Positions 26,615-35,092 of a DNA stretch of 64,000 nucleotides are shown here, one piece after another. The DNA is taken from contig NZ_CP080529.1 in assembly GCF_024746815.1 (NCBI RefSeq), positions 1-64,000 on the forward strand. The letters are read 5' to 3'. Each line of letters begins with the position of its first letter. Position 1 is the first letter of the stretch. The DNA comes from Mesorhizobium sp. AR07 (GTDB taxonomy: Bacteria > Pseudomonadota > Alphaproteobacteria > Rhizobiales > Rhizobiaceae). The notes below the pieces were generated by a model, which had not been told where the DNA came from, made no database searches, and saw only the letters and a list, made by a program, of their open reading frames with translations. Both the position numbers and the translations under genes were made by a program.

Positions 26615-26747
26615 CAGATCGGCCAGGATCGGCGGATTTGGAGCGGTTTTCTTGAGACTGCGCGCTAGGTCAGATCCGCCTGTTGGCTGCTAACCATCTG
26701 AATTCCTTGTTTTCGTAGCTGACGCCGGTGCGCAAAGGCGCGCTTTG

Positions 26748-26791
26748 TCACGTAGTCTCACTTTTTCCGACTCGGAATCACGTGGTCTCAC
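26748..26791. repeat. Candidate resolvase res subsites
   Basis: Two 14-bp direct repeats, TCACGTAGTCTCAC at 26748-26761 and TCACGTGGTCTCAC at 26778-26791, begin 30 bp apart between the transposon's left end and the resolvase start. Their position fits subsites of a resolution site; function is inferred. Confidence 0.45.
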
Positions 26792-27069
26792 GAAATCCGC
26801 TCCGCCCGCCGAAACAGGACCAAATCGGGGCGTTTCCTGTGCACCGGTGCAGGTCCGTCAGGGTGCCGGGCTCGAAACGACCAGTTTTGTCCCTCTTCGG
26901 CCAAAGCGGCCTCATGGGCTCGATTTGGCCCCTTTCGATTCCTCGGACACGTCCGGAGGCCTCGATCGCGCTCTACGGGGCTGCAAATGGGTCGATAATA
27001 CACGTCACCAAAGGAACCTTTTCTGACACATTGCACTATTGCAAAAAACGGCCCAAATTGTCCCCGCAA

Positions 27070-28008
27070 ATGGCCAAACCGCGCACCCAAGCCACACCCC
27101 CTCCCCGCGCCCGCCGCCTGATCGGCTATGCTCGGGTTTCCACCGAGGACCAGCTCAACGACGCCCAGGTCGACGAACTCAAGGCCACCGGCTGTCATAT
27201 GGTTCACCAGGAGCACGGCTCCGGCGCATCGCGCTCCCGGCCGGTGCTGGCGAAGCTGATGCGCGAGATCGCCGCCGGCGACGTTCTCGTCGTCGTGCGG
27301 CTCGACCGCCTCGCCCGCTCGGTCAGCCATCTGCTCGAGGTCATCGAGCAACTCGAGGCGCGGGGCGCGCACTTCCGCTCGCTGCGCGATCCGATCGACA
27401 CGTCGACGCCGCAGGGCATGTTCTCGCTGCAGGTGCTCGGCGCCGTGGCGCAGCTCGAGCGTGCCCTGATCGCTGAACGCACCAAGGCGGGCATGAAGGC
27501 GGCCAAGGCACGCGGCAGGCTTGCCGGCAACCCCGGGCTTCGCGAACGCCGTCCCGAAGCTGTCCGGGCGATCGCGGCAGCGCGTGAGCGCGCCTATCTC
27601 GACGATCTCATCACCTCGGCGCAGACCTGGCTGCCGACCGTGCGCCGCTTGCGGCCGCAGCACAGCTGGGACGACGTGGTGCGGGTGCTGAACCGGAAGG
27701 GGCACAGCTGGACGATCGAGCGGCTGCGGCGCGCGGTGCATCGGCTGGTGCGCGAACACATCGCCGAACCGGCGCTGATCAAACGCGCCCCTCGCCGCCC
27801 GCCGGAGGACCGGCTGATGACGTTGGTCGCCGGAATTGCGCTCGCCGATCCGGATCTTACTCTGCTCGAGATCGGCGCACAGCTGGAACGGATGCATGAA
27901 CGCACGCCCCGCGGCGCTCGCCAATGGCAGCCGTCGTCGGTCAAGGCGCTGCTGGATCGAGCCCGGCGGCTCGGTCTCGTGGTGCCCGATCAAGGGCCTC
28001 AGTCATGA
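27070..28008 (+). CDS. Serine recombinase/resolvase (TniR-like)
   Basis: This 312-residue serine recombinase has a catalytic N-terminal domain with IGYARVSTEDQLNDAQVDEL (catalytic Ser around residue 27), VVVRLDRLARSVSHLLEVIE and GMFSLQVLGAVAQLERALIA. A C-terminal region of about 130 residues holds a helix-turn-helix (WDDVVRVLNRKGHSWTIERL). It would resolve cointegrates formed by the neighbouring tni transposase. The frame is open to 26728, but ATG 27070 immediately before the conserved domain is the credible start. The gene converges on tniQ and overlaps its 3' end by 68 bp. Confidence 0.85.
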   Translation: MAKPRTQATPPPRARRLIGYARVSTEDQLNDAQVDELKATGCHMVHQEHGSGASRSRPVLAKLMREIAAGDVLVVVRLDRLARSVSHLLEVIEQLEARGAHFRSLRDPIDTSTPQGMFSLQVLGAVAQLERALIAERTKAGMKAAKARGRLAGNPGLRERRPEAVRAIAAARERAYLDDLITSAQTWLPTVRRLRPQHSWDDVVRVLNRKGHSWTIERLRRAVHRLVREHIAEPALIKRAPRRPPEDRLMTLVAGIALADPDLTLLEIGAQLERMHERTPRGARQWQPSSVKALLDRARRLGLVVPDQGPQS

Positions 28009-29074
28009 GGCGTGCCAACGCCCGCTCGCGCACGGTCCGTGCGGCGCCCTGAACGGCCCTCCATTGGGGACTGGCGAGGATTTCTTCGGCCAATGTACGG
28101 TACTCGGCATCCGATCGGGGCGCGTATGTCGTGGCGGGGCGCTCGACATTCCGGGTCTGCGGCACGACCCGGCCTGTGGCAGACCGCGACAGGTCGCCCG
28201 CCGCGAATTTTTCCGCCAGGAAGAAAGGCGGCGGCCCGATGCGGCTTCTGGCATCGGCCAGATCCAGCAGCTGTGCAATTCCGAACAGGGTCAACATGCG
28301 GCTTGGCAATGAGGCAGTGGCGAGCGGCTCCTCGCGATCGGCCGGCATGTCGTTGCCGTTCAGGCGGGGATGCCCCAGCCATGCGATGAAGGGCTTTCCG
28401 CCCGCCTGCGATGACGACCACAACAATCGCGCGGCCCGCATGATGTCTTTGGTCGCCGTGCCCTGAGGCCCCTCCTCGATGGCCAATGTGACGATGTCCG
28501 TAAGCGCCAGGAGGAAGCTTTGCCGTTCCGAAACGACCCTATTCGCGCGCCCGAAAGACACGGGAGCCGAACAGCTCCGGCAAACGAGACGCCCCCTCCC
28601 CTCTCGGCAATCGAAGCGAAATCCCGTACGGGCGAAGCAATGGCCGCACAAGTCCCGCAGCATGGTAAGATGCCGGGGGCAGACGATTGCTTCAACCCGA
28701 GACCACGCGCGGCGAAGATAATGATCCCGGCCGCCGGCGTGATCCTCGTCGAGGCAAGCACTACAGACGCCCTGATGCCAGCGATCCTGGATGTACCAGT
28801 TGAGGCCGCGCGCCTGCCGGCGTAGCGCCATCCGAGCAAGTCGGCCCGCATCCATCCGGCAGGCGCGGGCCCAGCGTGTGATCATTGCATCGCCGGGATC
28901 GAAGTCTCGACCGATCAGATCGCCTCGCCGCCCCGGATCGATGTCCGCGTCGAGCCAGCTTTCAACTTCGAGCAGCGTGCATCCGTAGCGACAGGCCACA
29001 CGCCCCTGCCAGGAGGAAAGCAACTCGTCGTCGAATGGCCGGGGCGCGAGGGGCAGGACGCGCACCGGCCTCAC
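27941..29074 (-). CDS. tniQ: TniQ family transposition protein
   Basis: This 377-residue TniQ/TnsD-like protein has the N-terminal family signature FDDELLSSWQGRVACRYGCT. A zinc-finger region follows (CSACLDEDHAGG, then CPRHLTMLRDLCGHC and CRSCSAPVSF). Proteins of this family help choose or connect the target site with the transposase complex. The start is GTG 29074, whose bases overlap the tniB stop (GTGA), giving translational coupling. In this copy the 3' end overlaps the convergent resolvase gene by 68 bp, which is unusual and may restrict how both can evolve. Confidence 0.8.
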   Translation of the reverse strand: MRPVRVLPLAPRPFDDELLSSWQGRVACRYGCTLLEVESWLDADIDPGRRGDLIGRDFDPGDAMITRWARACRMDAGRLARMALRRQARGLNWYIQDRWHQGVCSACLDEDHAGGRDHYLRRAWSRVEAIVCPRHLTMLRDLCGHCFARTGFRFDCREGRGRLVCRSCSAPVSFGRANRVVSERQSFLLALTDIVTLAIEEGPQGTATKDIMRAARLLWSSSQAGGKPFIAWLGHPRLNGNDMPADREEPLATASLPSRMLTLFGIAQLLDLADARSRIGPPPFFLAEKFAAGDLSRSATGRVVPQTRNVERPATTYAPRSDAEYRTLAEEILASPQWRAVQGAARTVRERALARLMTEALDRAPRDRAAGLDPAAP

Positions 29075-29994
29075 CGGCTCGCCCGGTGCCGCAGTCCCTT
29101 TTCCATGTGGCGTGTCATCGACACAAGCGGCAGGACGAGATTGTCGCCGTCGAAACTGTCGATGGTGATGCACTCACTGCCGCTGCGGACCGCCTCAACC
29201 GCCACCGTCTCCATCAGGCCAAAGATCCGGGAGGTCATGCCGTCGGTCAGATCGAGCACTTTTCGGCGGACAGCCGTCGTTGCCAAATCCGAGGGACGGC
29301 GCAGCGGCAGGATCCCGCTCAGGCTCGTCAAAAGCTGGGAAACCTGGAAGTCATCTGTCCAACGCTCAAGGTGGAAGGCCTCGAAACGCTCGGCAAGCTG
29401 GGGGTCGGTCAGCAGCGCGTGCCGGGCCGCCTCGGTCCCGGCGCAGATCAGTGGAACCCTCAGGTCATTTGCCAGAAACCGGATGATGTTGAGAAAAATG
29501 CGCTGCTGGCGGAAGCTGCCGGCAAGCATCGAGTGGATTTCGTCGATGATCAGCATGCGGGCGCCCATGCTGCGTAAAAGGCTCCGGCAGACCTCCTTCA
29601 GACGATAGGTGGAGTCCGTCATCGGTCCCGGTGCGCCGAGCGCGGTAAGAAGTCCGCCATAAACGTCCCGTTCCAACGGTTCGGGCGGCATCTGCATGGC
29701 CACGACGGGCATGCTGGTGATGCCTGTGCCCCGATCGAAACAGGCCGGATGATTGCGCAGGAATTTACGGATGATCTTGGTCTTGCCTATACCGGTGTCG
29801 CCATAAAGCAGAAGGCAGGGCATGCGGTCGCGCGCAGGATAGGACAGCAGGTCCTCCAGCCGCGCCAGCACTGCCCGCGCCTGGGCGGTTTCCAGCCAGC
29901 GGTCGGCCCGGATCCAGGCGATCCTTTCGGCATCGCCAAGAGCGGCATGCGAGCGATAGGCGGGGAGCAGATGCTGGTAGTCGCTCAAGACCAT
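29071..29994 (-). CDS. tniB: TniB AAA+ transposition ATPase
   Basis: This 307-residue ATPase has Walker A CLLLYGDTGIGKTKIIRKFL (around residue 70) and Walker B ARMLIIDEIHSMLAG (around 150). A sensor-like stretch, PLICAGTEAARHALL, follows. TniB/TnsC proteins bind DNA and ATP and hand the target to the DDE transposase. ATG 29994 is preferred (GGAAGA upstream); it overlaps the tniA stop by 10 bp. The frame is open to 30030. Confidence 0.88.
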   Translation of the reverse strand: MVLSDYQHLLPAYRSHAALGDAERIAWIRADRWLETAQARAVLARLEDLLSYPARDRMPCLLLYGDTGIGKTKIIRKFLRNHPACFDRGTGITSMPVVAMQMPPEPLERDVYGGLLTALGAPGPMTDSTYRLKEVCRSLLRSMGARMLIIDEIHSMLAGSFRQQRIFLNIIRFLANDLRVPLICAGTEAARHALLTDPQLAERFEAFHLERWTDDFQVSQLLTSLSGILPLRRPSDLATTAVRRKVLDLTDGMTSRIFGLMETVAVEAVRSGSECITIDSFDGDNLVLPLVSMTRHMEKGLRHRASR

Positions 29995-31628
29995 TCTTCC
30001 ACGACCAACGACGGCAGATCGGTATCCCATTCTTCGCCGTGGTCGGTTTCCGGGGCGGCAAAGCTCCTGTTTTCGGTCGCCATCAAGGATCGGTCGCGGC
30101 GCTCGGCATGCCGGCGCGCGCTCCTGGTCCTATGTCCGGCTGCGTCGACGAGCTGCCGCTGCTTTTCGACCGTCTCGAAAATAAGCTGCTCGTCCACCGC
30201 CTTGACGCCGCGCTCCTTCAGCGCCGTGCGGGCAAGACGATGTTCGCCGAGTGTAATGCGCGGCCGCCTGAGGTCGGCAAACCGGACCGGCCAGTTCGTG
30301 CCGTCGGGGCCTTCCACAAACACGCATGACAGGTCGCGCGGATCATATCTGACGCGCATCCGGCGAGGAAACCGGCCTGCCCATGGACTTAACACATCGT
30401 CCCAATAGCGAAGTCCGAACAGATGCACGCCATCGCGTCGGATGCCGCGCTCCTCGAAGGGCAGGAAATCCTGGAGAAAGCGCTCGCGGTCATGGGGCAG
30501 CCGCAAAGGATGGCGACGTGCCTCAACGGCATCGTCCCATGCGCTGGCGGGCGGCAGATGCAGGCTGCTGTGGATCTCCGCATGATAGCGACCGACAATC
30601 TGCAGCGCGAGCCACCCTTCCAGTTCGTCGAGCGTCATTGCGGCATGTTTTTGCGGATCGTAGGTGCCGCGCGCGGCGATGTTGCTGGACGTCGTGCCCG
30701 GAAGCAGGTGGACCGCACCCATCATCGTCCCGATCAGCCGCTCGATGTGCCCCCCATAATGCGGCCTGGCGACGGGCCGATATTCAAGGGCGATGCCATG
30801 CTCCGCCGTCCCACGGATCAGCGCCTTTCCATGGAATTCCCTGCCATTGTCGACGTGGATCACGTCAGGCAACCCGAAAACGGGCCACGCCGCCTTGATA
30901 TCGCGTGCCTCAAGCCAGGGTTCCTTCGGCATCACAATGTGCTGGACGCAAAGCGCTACGGAGGCCGACGACGGACTTTCCAGAGTGAGGTAGAAGCCCG
31001 CCACCATCCGGCTTGCAATGTCGATGGCCAGTGTCAGCCAAGGCCGCTGAAGGGGCCGGCGATGCACGGCGTCAACGATAAACAGATCGACCAATGTGTG
31101 GTCGATCTGGACGATGTGAAGCGCATGATCGGCGCGATATTCCTGCACCACAGGCTCAAACCGTTCACGTGCCGCTTTTGCGCCTTCCCGATCACGCATC
31201 AATAGCCGCGGATCGGCAAGTTTTACACGGGCCCTTACCGCCTTCCAGGAAGGCGCCACCTCTCCACAAGCTCGGCACAACTCTCGAACGCGGTCATGCA
31301 GGGCGGTGATCGAAGGCCTCTCCCGCCTGCGGTAGGTGTCGCGCATCGCGGTCTCGATGAGCGCCTCCATCTCTTCCGACAGGCGCCGTCGCCCTTTCGC
31401 TGGGCCGGGGTTGTGCCCAAGCAGCGAACTCGTGACAGGAGAGACCCGGTATTGAGAGAGAAGTTCATAAAGGCGTGCCCGCCTCACACCGAGTTGGCGG
31501 CACGCCAAGCCTATATCGGCGGGAGACAAGCGATCCTTCGATGCCAAAGGGCGGATGACAGCCTCGCGCGCCACAGCCCTGCGCCAGTCGGCATCATCGG
31601 CCGCAAGCTTGTCGGGGTTACGACCCAT
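29985..31628 (-). CDS. tniA: TniA DDE transposase
   Basis: This 547-residue transposase has a winged-helix DNA-binding region at the N-terminus (about 40-160; PSITALHDRVRELCRACGEV). The integrase core has HIVQIDHTLVDLFIVD (first Asp, around 183), DVIHVDNGREFHGK (second Asp) and GGHIERLIGTM (Glu), followed by a Mu-type C-terminal domain (PHDRERFLQDFLPFEERGIR, RVRYDPRDLSCVFV). It is first of the tniABQ operon and starts 133 bp from the right transposon tip, whose repeats lie in the leader. Length and motifs look intact. Confidence 0.9.
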   Translation of the reverse strand: MGRNPDKLAADDADWRRAVAREAVIRPLASKDRLSPADIGLACRQLGVRRARLYELLSQYRVSPVTSSLLGHNPGPAKGRRRLSEEMEALIETAMRDTYRRRERPSITALHDRVRELCRACGEVAPSWKAVRARVKLADPRLLMRDREGAKAARERFEPVVQEYRADHALHIVQIDHTLVDLFIVDAVHRRPLQRPWLTLAIDIASRMVAGFYLTLESPSSASVALCVQHIVMPKEPWLEARDIKAAWPVFGLPDVIHVDNGREFHGKALIRGTAEHGIALEYRPVARPHYGGHIERLIGTMMGAVHLLPGTTSSNIAARGTYDPQKHAAMTLDELEGWLALQIVGRYHAEIHSSLHLPPASAWDDAVEARRHPLRLPHDRERFLQDFLPFEERGIRRDGVHLFGLRYWDDVLSPWAGRFPRRMRVRYDPRDLSCVFVEGPDGTNWPVRFADLRRPRITLGEHRLARTALKERGVKAVDEQLIFETVEKQRQLVDAAGHRTRSARRHAERRDRSLMATENRSFAAPETDHGEEWDTDLPSLVVEEWS

Positions 31629-31648
31629 GACCGTCGCTCTCGCCTTCG

Positions 31649-31761
31649 TCCACCAAATCAGGGTAAGAATCTACCTAACCGGGACGAATCCACTCGATTA
31701 GGATGAGTGATGAATGTTACAAAACAAAGACATACCGTCCACTCATCTAGGAAGAGTGACA
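31649..31761 (-). repeat. Right end of the tni transposon: terminal and internal repeats
   Basis: Read on the minus strand, three related units lie at 31761-31738 (terminal, TGTCACTCTTCCTAGATGAG...), 31709-31686 (CACTCATCCTAATCGAGTGG...) and about 31667-31649 (CTTACCCTGATTTGGTGGA). They share the same CTC-n-TCCTA-n4-GAGTGGA pattern as the left-end units, in inverted orientation. They overlap the tniA promoter region, so transposase binding could repress tniA. Confidence 0.75.
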
Positions 31762-32117
31762 AACAGGATGACGCTTCGCCGCTCGAAACACCATTTCTCG
31801 CCAAAGTCTTTGCTCACCGTCGCCGGCAAGATATCCCAGCCGGGCAACGACGGCGGCGAGAACACTTCGTAGCTCAGCCCCCGAGGAATCGTGATCTCTA
31901 CGTAGTGCTGGTTGGGCGGCAGGCGGCCGCTGCCATGCACCAGCTTTTCGAGGAGCGCGGTTGAATAGTGCTCGCTGGTGTAGATGATCGGGCTTCCAGT
32001 GGTATTCCACCGACCGGGAGCGATCGTAGAGCCCGTTGCATCAAAGATCGGATGAGCGCCACTTGGATCTCCGATCCGAAAGCCTGACAGCGTGCGATCG
32101 AGCGTCTGCGCCGTCAC
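31743..32117 (-). pseudogene. RES-domain toxin, 3' end cut by the transposon
   Basis: The protein starts with FRIGDPSGAHPIFDATGSTI and GRWNTTGSPIIYTSEHYSTA, with the arginine (RW) and glutamate (E in SEH) of RES toxins, which degrade NAD. The family's C-terminal end, normally about 30 residues after SVILFV, is missing: the transposon tip at 31761 adds only TLPR and a stop. The ATG overlaps the antitoxin stop by 4 bp. Loss of the last strand probably inactivates the toxin, although the catalytic residues remain. Confidence 0.8.
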
Positions 32118-32545
32118 GCAGCACTGCCGTACTTGAGGCTTCCCAGGATATCGAGAACCAATTCAGCCCCGATTTCATTTCGGATGACGACGTCGATCGG
32201 GCGCTTATCCTCGAGCATTGGATGTGGTCGAAACAGGAAATCCCGGGCGTCGTCCTCAGTCTGCCAGACATCGAGCGCCAGGCCCCAGACCCGCGCCACG
32301 CGGGCCAGCCGGGTGCCTTCGTCCGAAGACAGACGCAAAGCAGTTTTTCGCCGTTCATAGGTAGCCTTGGCAATCAGGCGATATTTGAACTGCGCGTCGC
32401 CTGGCGCCAGCAGGCGCACTACACGATCGAGTGCACCGAAAGGAAGGCCATCCTCAATCCTCGAGATCAAGCCGAAAGGCGACCGATCCGCCGGTTCCTT
32501 CGACGGCAGTCCGAGCACATCGGCAACATTTCCGAACGCTAGCAT
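32114..32545 (-). CDS. Xre/MbcA/ParS-type antitoxin
   Basis: This antitoxin of about 143 residues pairs with RES toxins. It has an N-terminal helix-turn-helix segment (LIAKATYERRKTALRLSSDE, around 65-85) and the C-terminal toxin-binding domain (VWGLALDVWQTEDDARDFLF, DVVIRNEIGAELVLDILGSL). The start at 32545 is preferred to the Met six codons upstream. It would repress its own promoter and neutralise the RES toxin, which here is truncated, so the antitoxin may be kept only as a remnant. Confidence 0.8.
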   Translation of the reverse strand: MLAFGNVADVLGLPSKEPADRSPFGLISRIEDGLPFGALDRVVRLLAPGDAQFKYRLIAKATYERRKTALRLSSDEGTRLARVARVWGLALDVWQTEDDARDFLFRPHPMLEDKRPIDVVIRNEIGAELVLDILGSLKYGSAA

Positions 32546-32690
32546 CGTTGGTCTCCAAACCATATGAGACTAGATATAGCTTCACATGAGGCCCCAAGCA
32601 AGGTCCAACAAGCCGAACTCGGCGACCGATCCATGCGCAAGGGCAATGAGATCGGTCGAGCACCCGAGAAACATTGTCGTGCTCGCATAG

Positions 32691-33896
32691 TCACCCGGTC
32701 ATCCGCGCGGTTGCCCCATTGGCCTTCAGCGCTGCCATGAGCATCGGTCCGACAGAGAACTCTCCTGCCCTCGCCTTTTCGGTCAGCACCCGCAGATAAC
32801 CGCCGGCCGAGTTGATATGTTGCGCTCGTTGCAAAATGCAGGCGATCACGATCGCGGCAACCTCCTGGCCCATCACATGGCAGGCCTCCTCATAGGCTGA
32901 GGGCGAAACGCCAAGATAGCCGCGCACCTGGGCCGCGGTCATCATTAGGTCGCGCCAGCTTCCGATACCGTTGACGGCATAGTCTGCAATTTCGGGGCAG
33001 GCCCGCAGCACCAATCCAATCGGGTAGCCTTTCAGCTTCTCGGCCGGAGCGGAGACTGGCTCAACCGCCGCCCTGCTTTTTTCGAAAGCCGGTTCAAATA
33101 CAAAAGTGGAGTCTGTGTTTGAATCAGATTGCTGCCGCTCATTTTGGGACTCATTGCCGCTAAGATTCGTGGAATTTGTAAAACTTTCCAGCATCCTATC
33201 CACTTCATCGTGCAGCGCGGTCAGCTCAGCAACGATCGCCTCCAGCTCCGATAGCCCGGCTCGGCGTGGAATGGTCTCCACAATCGCCCGAAACCGTCTC
33301 CAGACGGCTCCCCAGTCGCCAGGAGCAGCCTCCTCAATCGCGGCTTCGACAAGCTTATGGATGTCGCGGCGATGCAGCGTGATGCGCTCGCGCATCAATT
33401 TGAGTGCCCGAGCGCCGGCGCGAACCTCATCGGCCGCGCGCTGAAACTCCGCAGCCCGTGTCAGCAATGGCGCGAGCGAGAACCCAAACGCCTCCACGAC
33501 AGCCCCACCCTGCCCCTTGCGGGCGAATCTTTTGCCATTCGGACTGTCGCGGCGGATGATCAGCCCGCAATTCACCAGCTCCGCCAGGTTCCTGCGCAGG
33601 GTGGAATCGGCCATGCCGTGTGCGCGCAGCGACAACTGGGCGTTCGACGGAAACACCATCAGGCCGTTTTCCTCGCTGATCTGATCATCCGGATAGAAGG
33701 TCAACAGGCCACTCAGCACGGCCAGGGCGCGATCGCCGACGCCGAGAACCGATTTTCCTTCACAGAGCCAACGATAGACCTGCCATTTCTCAACAAGAGA
33801 TCCTTGCGGGATCTCGCGCGCTGCCGCGTTCGCTTGCACCAAGGCAAGCGTCATCGGCCGCCGCCCGAAGGGCGTCGTCGCATAACCACTCTCCAT
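32691..33896 (-). CDS. repC: RepC plasmid replication initiator
   Basis: This 401-residue protein is the replication initiator of repABC plasmids. The N-terminal winged-helix part has KWQVYRWLCEGKSVLGVGDR, LSGLLTFYPDDQISEENGLM and VFPSNAQLSLRAHGMADSTL. A C-terminal domain follows a flexible linker (NLSGNESQNERQQSDSNTDS). The origin of repABC plasmids lies within repC, and the AT-richer stretch around 33100-33190, which encodes the linker, is the likely location. Expression is limited by the counter-transcribed RNA upstream. Last gene of the operon. Confidence 0.92.
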   Translation of the reverse strand: MESGYATTPFGRRPMTLALVQANAAAREIPQGSLVEKWQVYRWLCEGKSVLGVGDRALAVLSGLLTFYPDDQISEENGLMVFPSNAQLSLRAHGMADSTLRRNLAELVNCGLIIRRDSPNGKRFARKGQGGAVVEAFGFSLAPLLTRAAEFQRAADEVRAGARALKLMRERITLHRRDIHKLVEAAIEEAAPGDWGAVWRRFRAIVETIPRRAGLSELEAIVAELTALHDEVDRMLESFTNSTNLSGNESQNERQQSDSNTDSTFVFEPAFEKSRAAVEPVSAPAEKLKGYPIGLVLRACPEIADYAVNGIGSWRDLMMTAAQVRGYLGVSPSAYEEACHVMGQEVAAIVIACILQRAQHINSAGGYLRVLTEKARAGEFSVGPMLMAALKANGATARMTG

Positions 33897-33954
33897 TTCC
33901 CTCACCTTTCAATCAGGCAAAAGAAACCAGCTCGCCGAAACGGCGCCACGACTC

Positions 33955-33983
33955 TTGACAGTGATTCGGGGAAGTGCGATTCT
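33955..33983 (+). promoter_or_regulatory. Promoter of the repABC antisense RNA
   Basis: A -35 box TTGACA (33955-33960) and a -10 box GATTCT (33978-33983) are separated by exactly 17 bp. It reads opposite to repC and drives the small regulatory RNA. The arrangement and position match incompatibility RNAs of other repABC plasmids. Confidence 0.75.
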
Positions 33984-33989
33984 CAGCTT

Positions 33990-34042
33990 GCTAGAGACAG
34001 AGAAGGGCTTCCGCGACGGTGACGTTCGGGGGCCTTTTTCTT
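33990..34042 (+). ncRNA. repABC counter-transcribed RNA (incompatibility RNA)
   Basis: This is a transcript of about 53 nt expected from the promoter above. It contains a GC-rich stem (GGCTTCCGCGACGG ... GGGGGCC) and a terminal CTTTTTCTTTT run. RNAs at this position pair with the repB-repC leader of the mRNA and cause formation of a structure that blocks repC translation. Start and end are estimated from the -10 box and the T-run. Confidence 0.7.
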
Positions 34043-34049
34043 TTGCGGT

Positions 34050-35015
34050 TTAGTCTCCTGTTTTCTTCGCCATTTCCGACTCCCGAAAAGCCTCGAAAAG
34101 CTCATCGAGCCTGCCGGCAATGAATGCGCCGAAAGGCGATGCTTCCTTGGACTTCAAGGCAAGCGTAAACACTTTTCCCGTGTCGGTGATCTTGGCTCGA
34201 ACTGATTTGTCCTGAGGCACCCACGCCCTCTCCTGGGGCTTCGATGAAGCCCGCGGGCGCTTCACCGGGGCGCTCAGAAAGTCGAAGAGACAGGCAAAAC
34301 GGGCCTCACTGCCTGGCTGCGCGAAATCGGCGATTGCCACGTACTCCGCCGCCCTCGTCGCGGATCCAGGATGCTCCATGAGCTTGGCAAGTTGCCACCA
34401 GCGGTCTCGGCCAATGCCTTTGGCGGCGCCCACTGCCAGAATGACCTGCTCGGGAATGTTGCTGGTCACGGAACGCATCTTCGAGAAGGTCGTGTCATCG
34501 AGCGCAAGGGCTGATTTCACCGTGTCAGGCGAATGGCCCCGCTTGAGAATGCGGTCCGCAAAAAGCGTTCGTTCGATGAAGGACAGATCGGCTCTGGCGG
34601 CGTTCTCCTGGCCCTGGGCGATGACATGGTCCCTGTCGTCCATCTTCTTGACGACAGCGCGCACAGGTCTTTCCAACTGGCGAGCAACCCTGACGCGCCT
34701 ATGGCCAAAGACCGTCTGAAAACGGCCCGAAACCTCCGGGTGAGGCCTGACCAGAACCGGAGAGTCCTGCCCTCGTTCCCGAATTGCCGTCAGCAATTCC
34801 TGAAACGCCTCATCGTCATCGTCGATACGGTCCGAGACGAATGACGTGTCGACCAACCCCGGATCGAGATCGACGACCGAACTCTTCGAGAGCTCCTCGA
34901 ACGACTGCATGATCGTTCGGGATGCGCCGCGGGCCGCATACCCCGAAACATCCCGGCTGGCTGAGACTGACGTCGGTGGACCCATCACACTGCCGAATAC
35001 GTCCTTGCGTGCCAT
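34050..35015 (-). CDS. repB: RepB ParB-like partition protein
   Basis: This 321-residue ParB-family protein has the arginine-patch region TVFGHRRVRVARQLERPVRA (around 105) and the stretch IAQGQENAARADLSFIERTL (around 135), which precedes a helix-turn-helix (TVKSALALDDTTFSKMRSVT). It binds the parS sites and works with RepA to segregate the plasmid. It follows repA after 77 bp, in which one parS-like palindrome lies. Confidence 0.92.
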   Translation of the reverse strand: MARKDVFGSVMGPPTSVSASRDVSGYAARGASRTIMQSFEELSKSSVVDLDPGLVDTSFVSDRIDDDDEAFQELLTAIRERGQDSPVLVRPHPEVSGRFQTVFGHRRVRVARQLERPVRAVVKKMDDRDHVIAQGQENAARADLSFIERTLFADRILKRGHSPDTVKSALALDDTTFSKMRSVTSNIPEQVILAVGAAKGIGRDRWWQLAKLMEHPGSATRAAEYVAIADFAQPGSEARFACLFDFLSAPVKRPRASSKPQERAWVPQDKSVRAKITDTGKVFTLALKSKEASPFGAFIAGRLDELFEAFRESEMAKKTGD

Positions 35016-35070
35016 TCAATCGCTCCGATTCGCGGTTAGCCGACTGATTTCACGGGCAAAATTCATACTA

Positions 35071-35084
35071 TTTACTGCCGTAAA
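35071..35084. promoter_or_regulatory. parS-like site TTTACTGCCGTAAA
   Basis: This 14-bp near-perfect palindrome lies between repA and repB. The reverse complement of exactly this sequence occurs once more, at 36532-36545 upstream of repA. Repeated palindromes in these positions are the usual RepB binding sites of repABC replicons. Confidence 0.75.
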
Positions 35085-35092
35085 ACACGCCT

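Larger units (their letters stand above)
26519..31761. mobile_element. Tn7/Tn5053-like transposon (tniA-tniB-tniQ-resolvase), 5243 bp
   Basis: Both ends start 5'-TGTC and carry a related 24-bp terminal repeat (18 of 24 identical): 26519-26542 and, inverted, 31738-31761. Two more related repeats follow inside each end. The content is a serine resolvase and the tniQ, tniB and tniA genes, with no cargo. The right tip interrupts a RES-domain toxin gene. The 5-bp flanks (GCTGC and AACAG) do not match, so the target duplication was lost or one side was rearranged. DDE transposase, AAA+ target regulator and TniQ are the core set of this transposon class. Confidence 0.85.

Noticed and set aside
26728..27069. 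N-terminal extension of the resolvase
   Set aside because: The open frame upstream of ATG 27070 has no conserved domain and covers the candidate res repeats and promoter.
26788..27993. Long minus-strand frame of 401 codons
   Set aside because: It is antisense to the serine recombinase and shows no family features.
26519..31761. CRISPR-associated transposon
   Set aside because: The tniQ, tniB and tniA genes would fit, but there is no cas gene or CRISPR array in the window, and a resolvase completes a standard Tn5053-like set.
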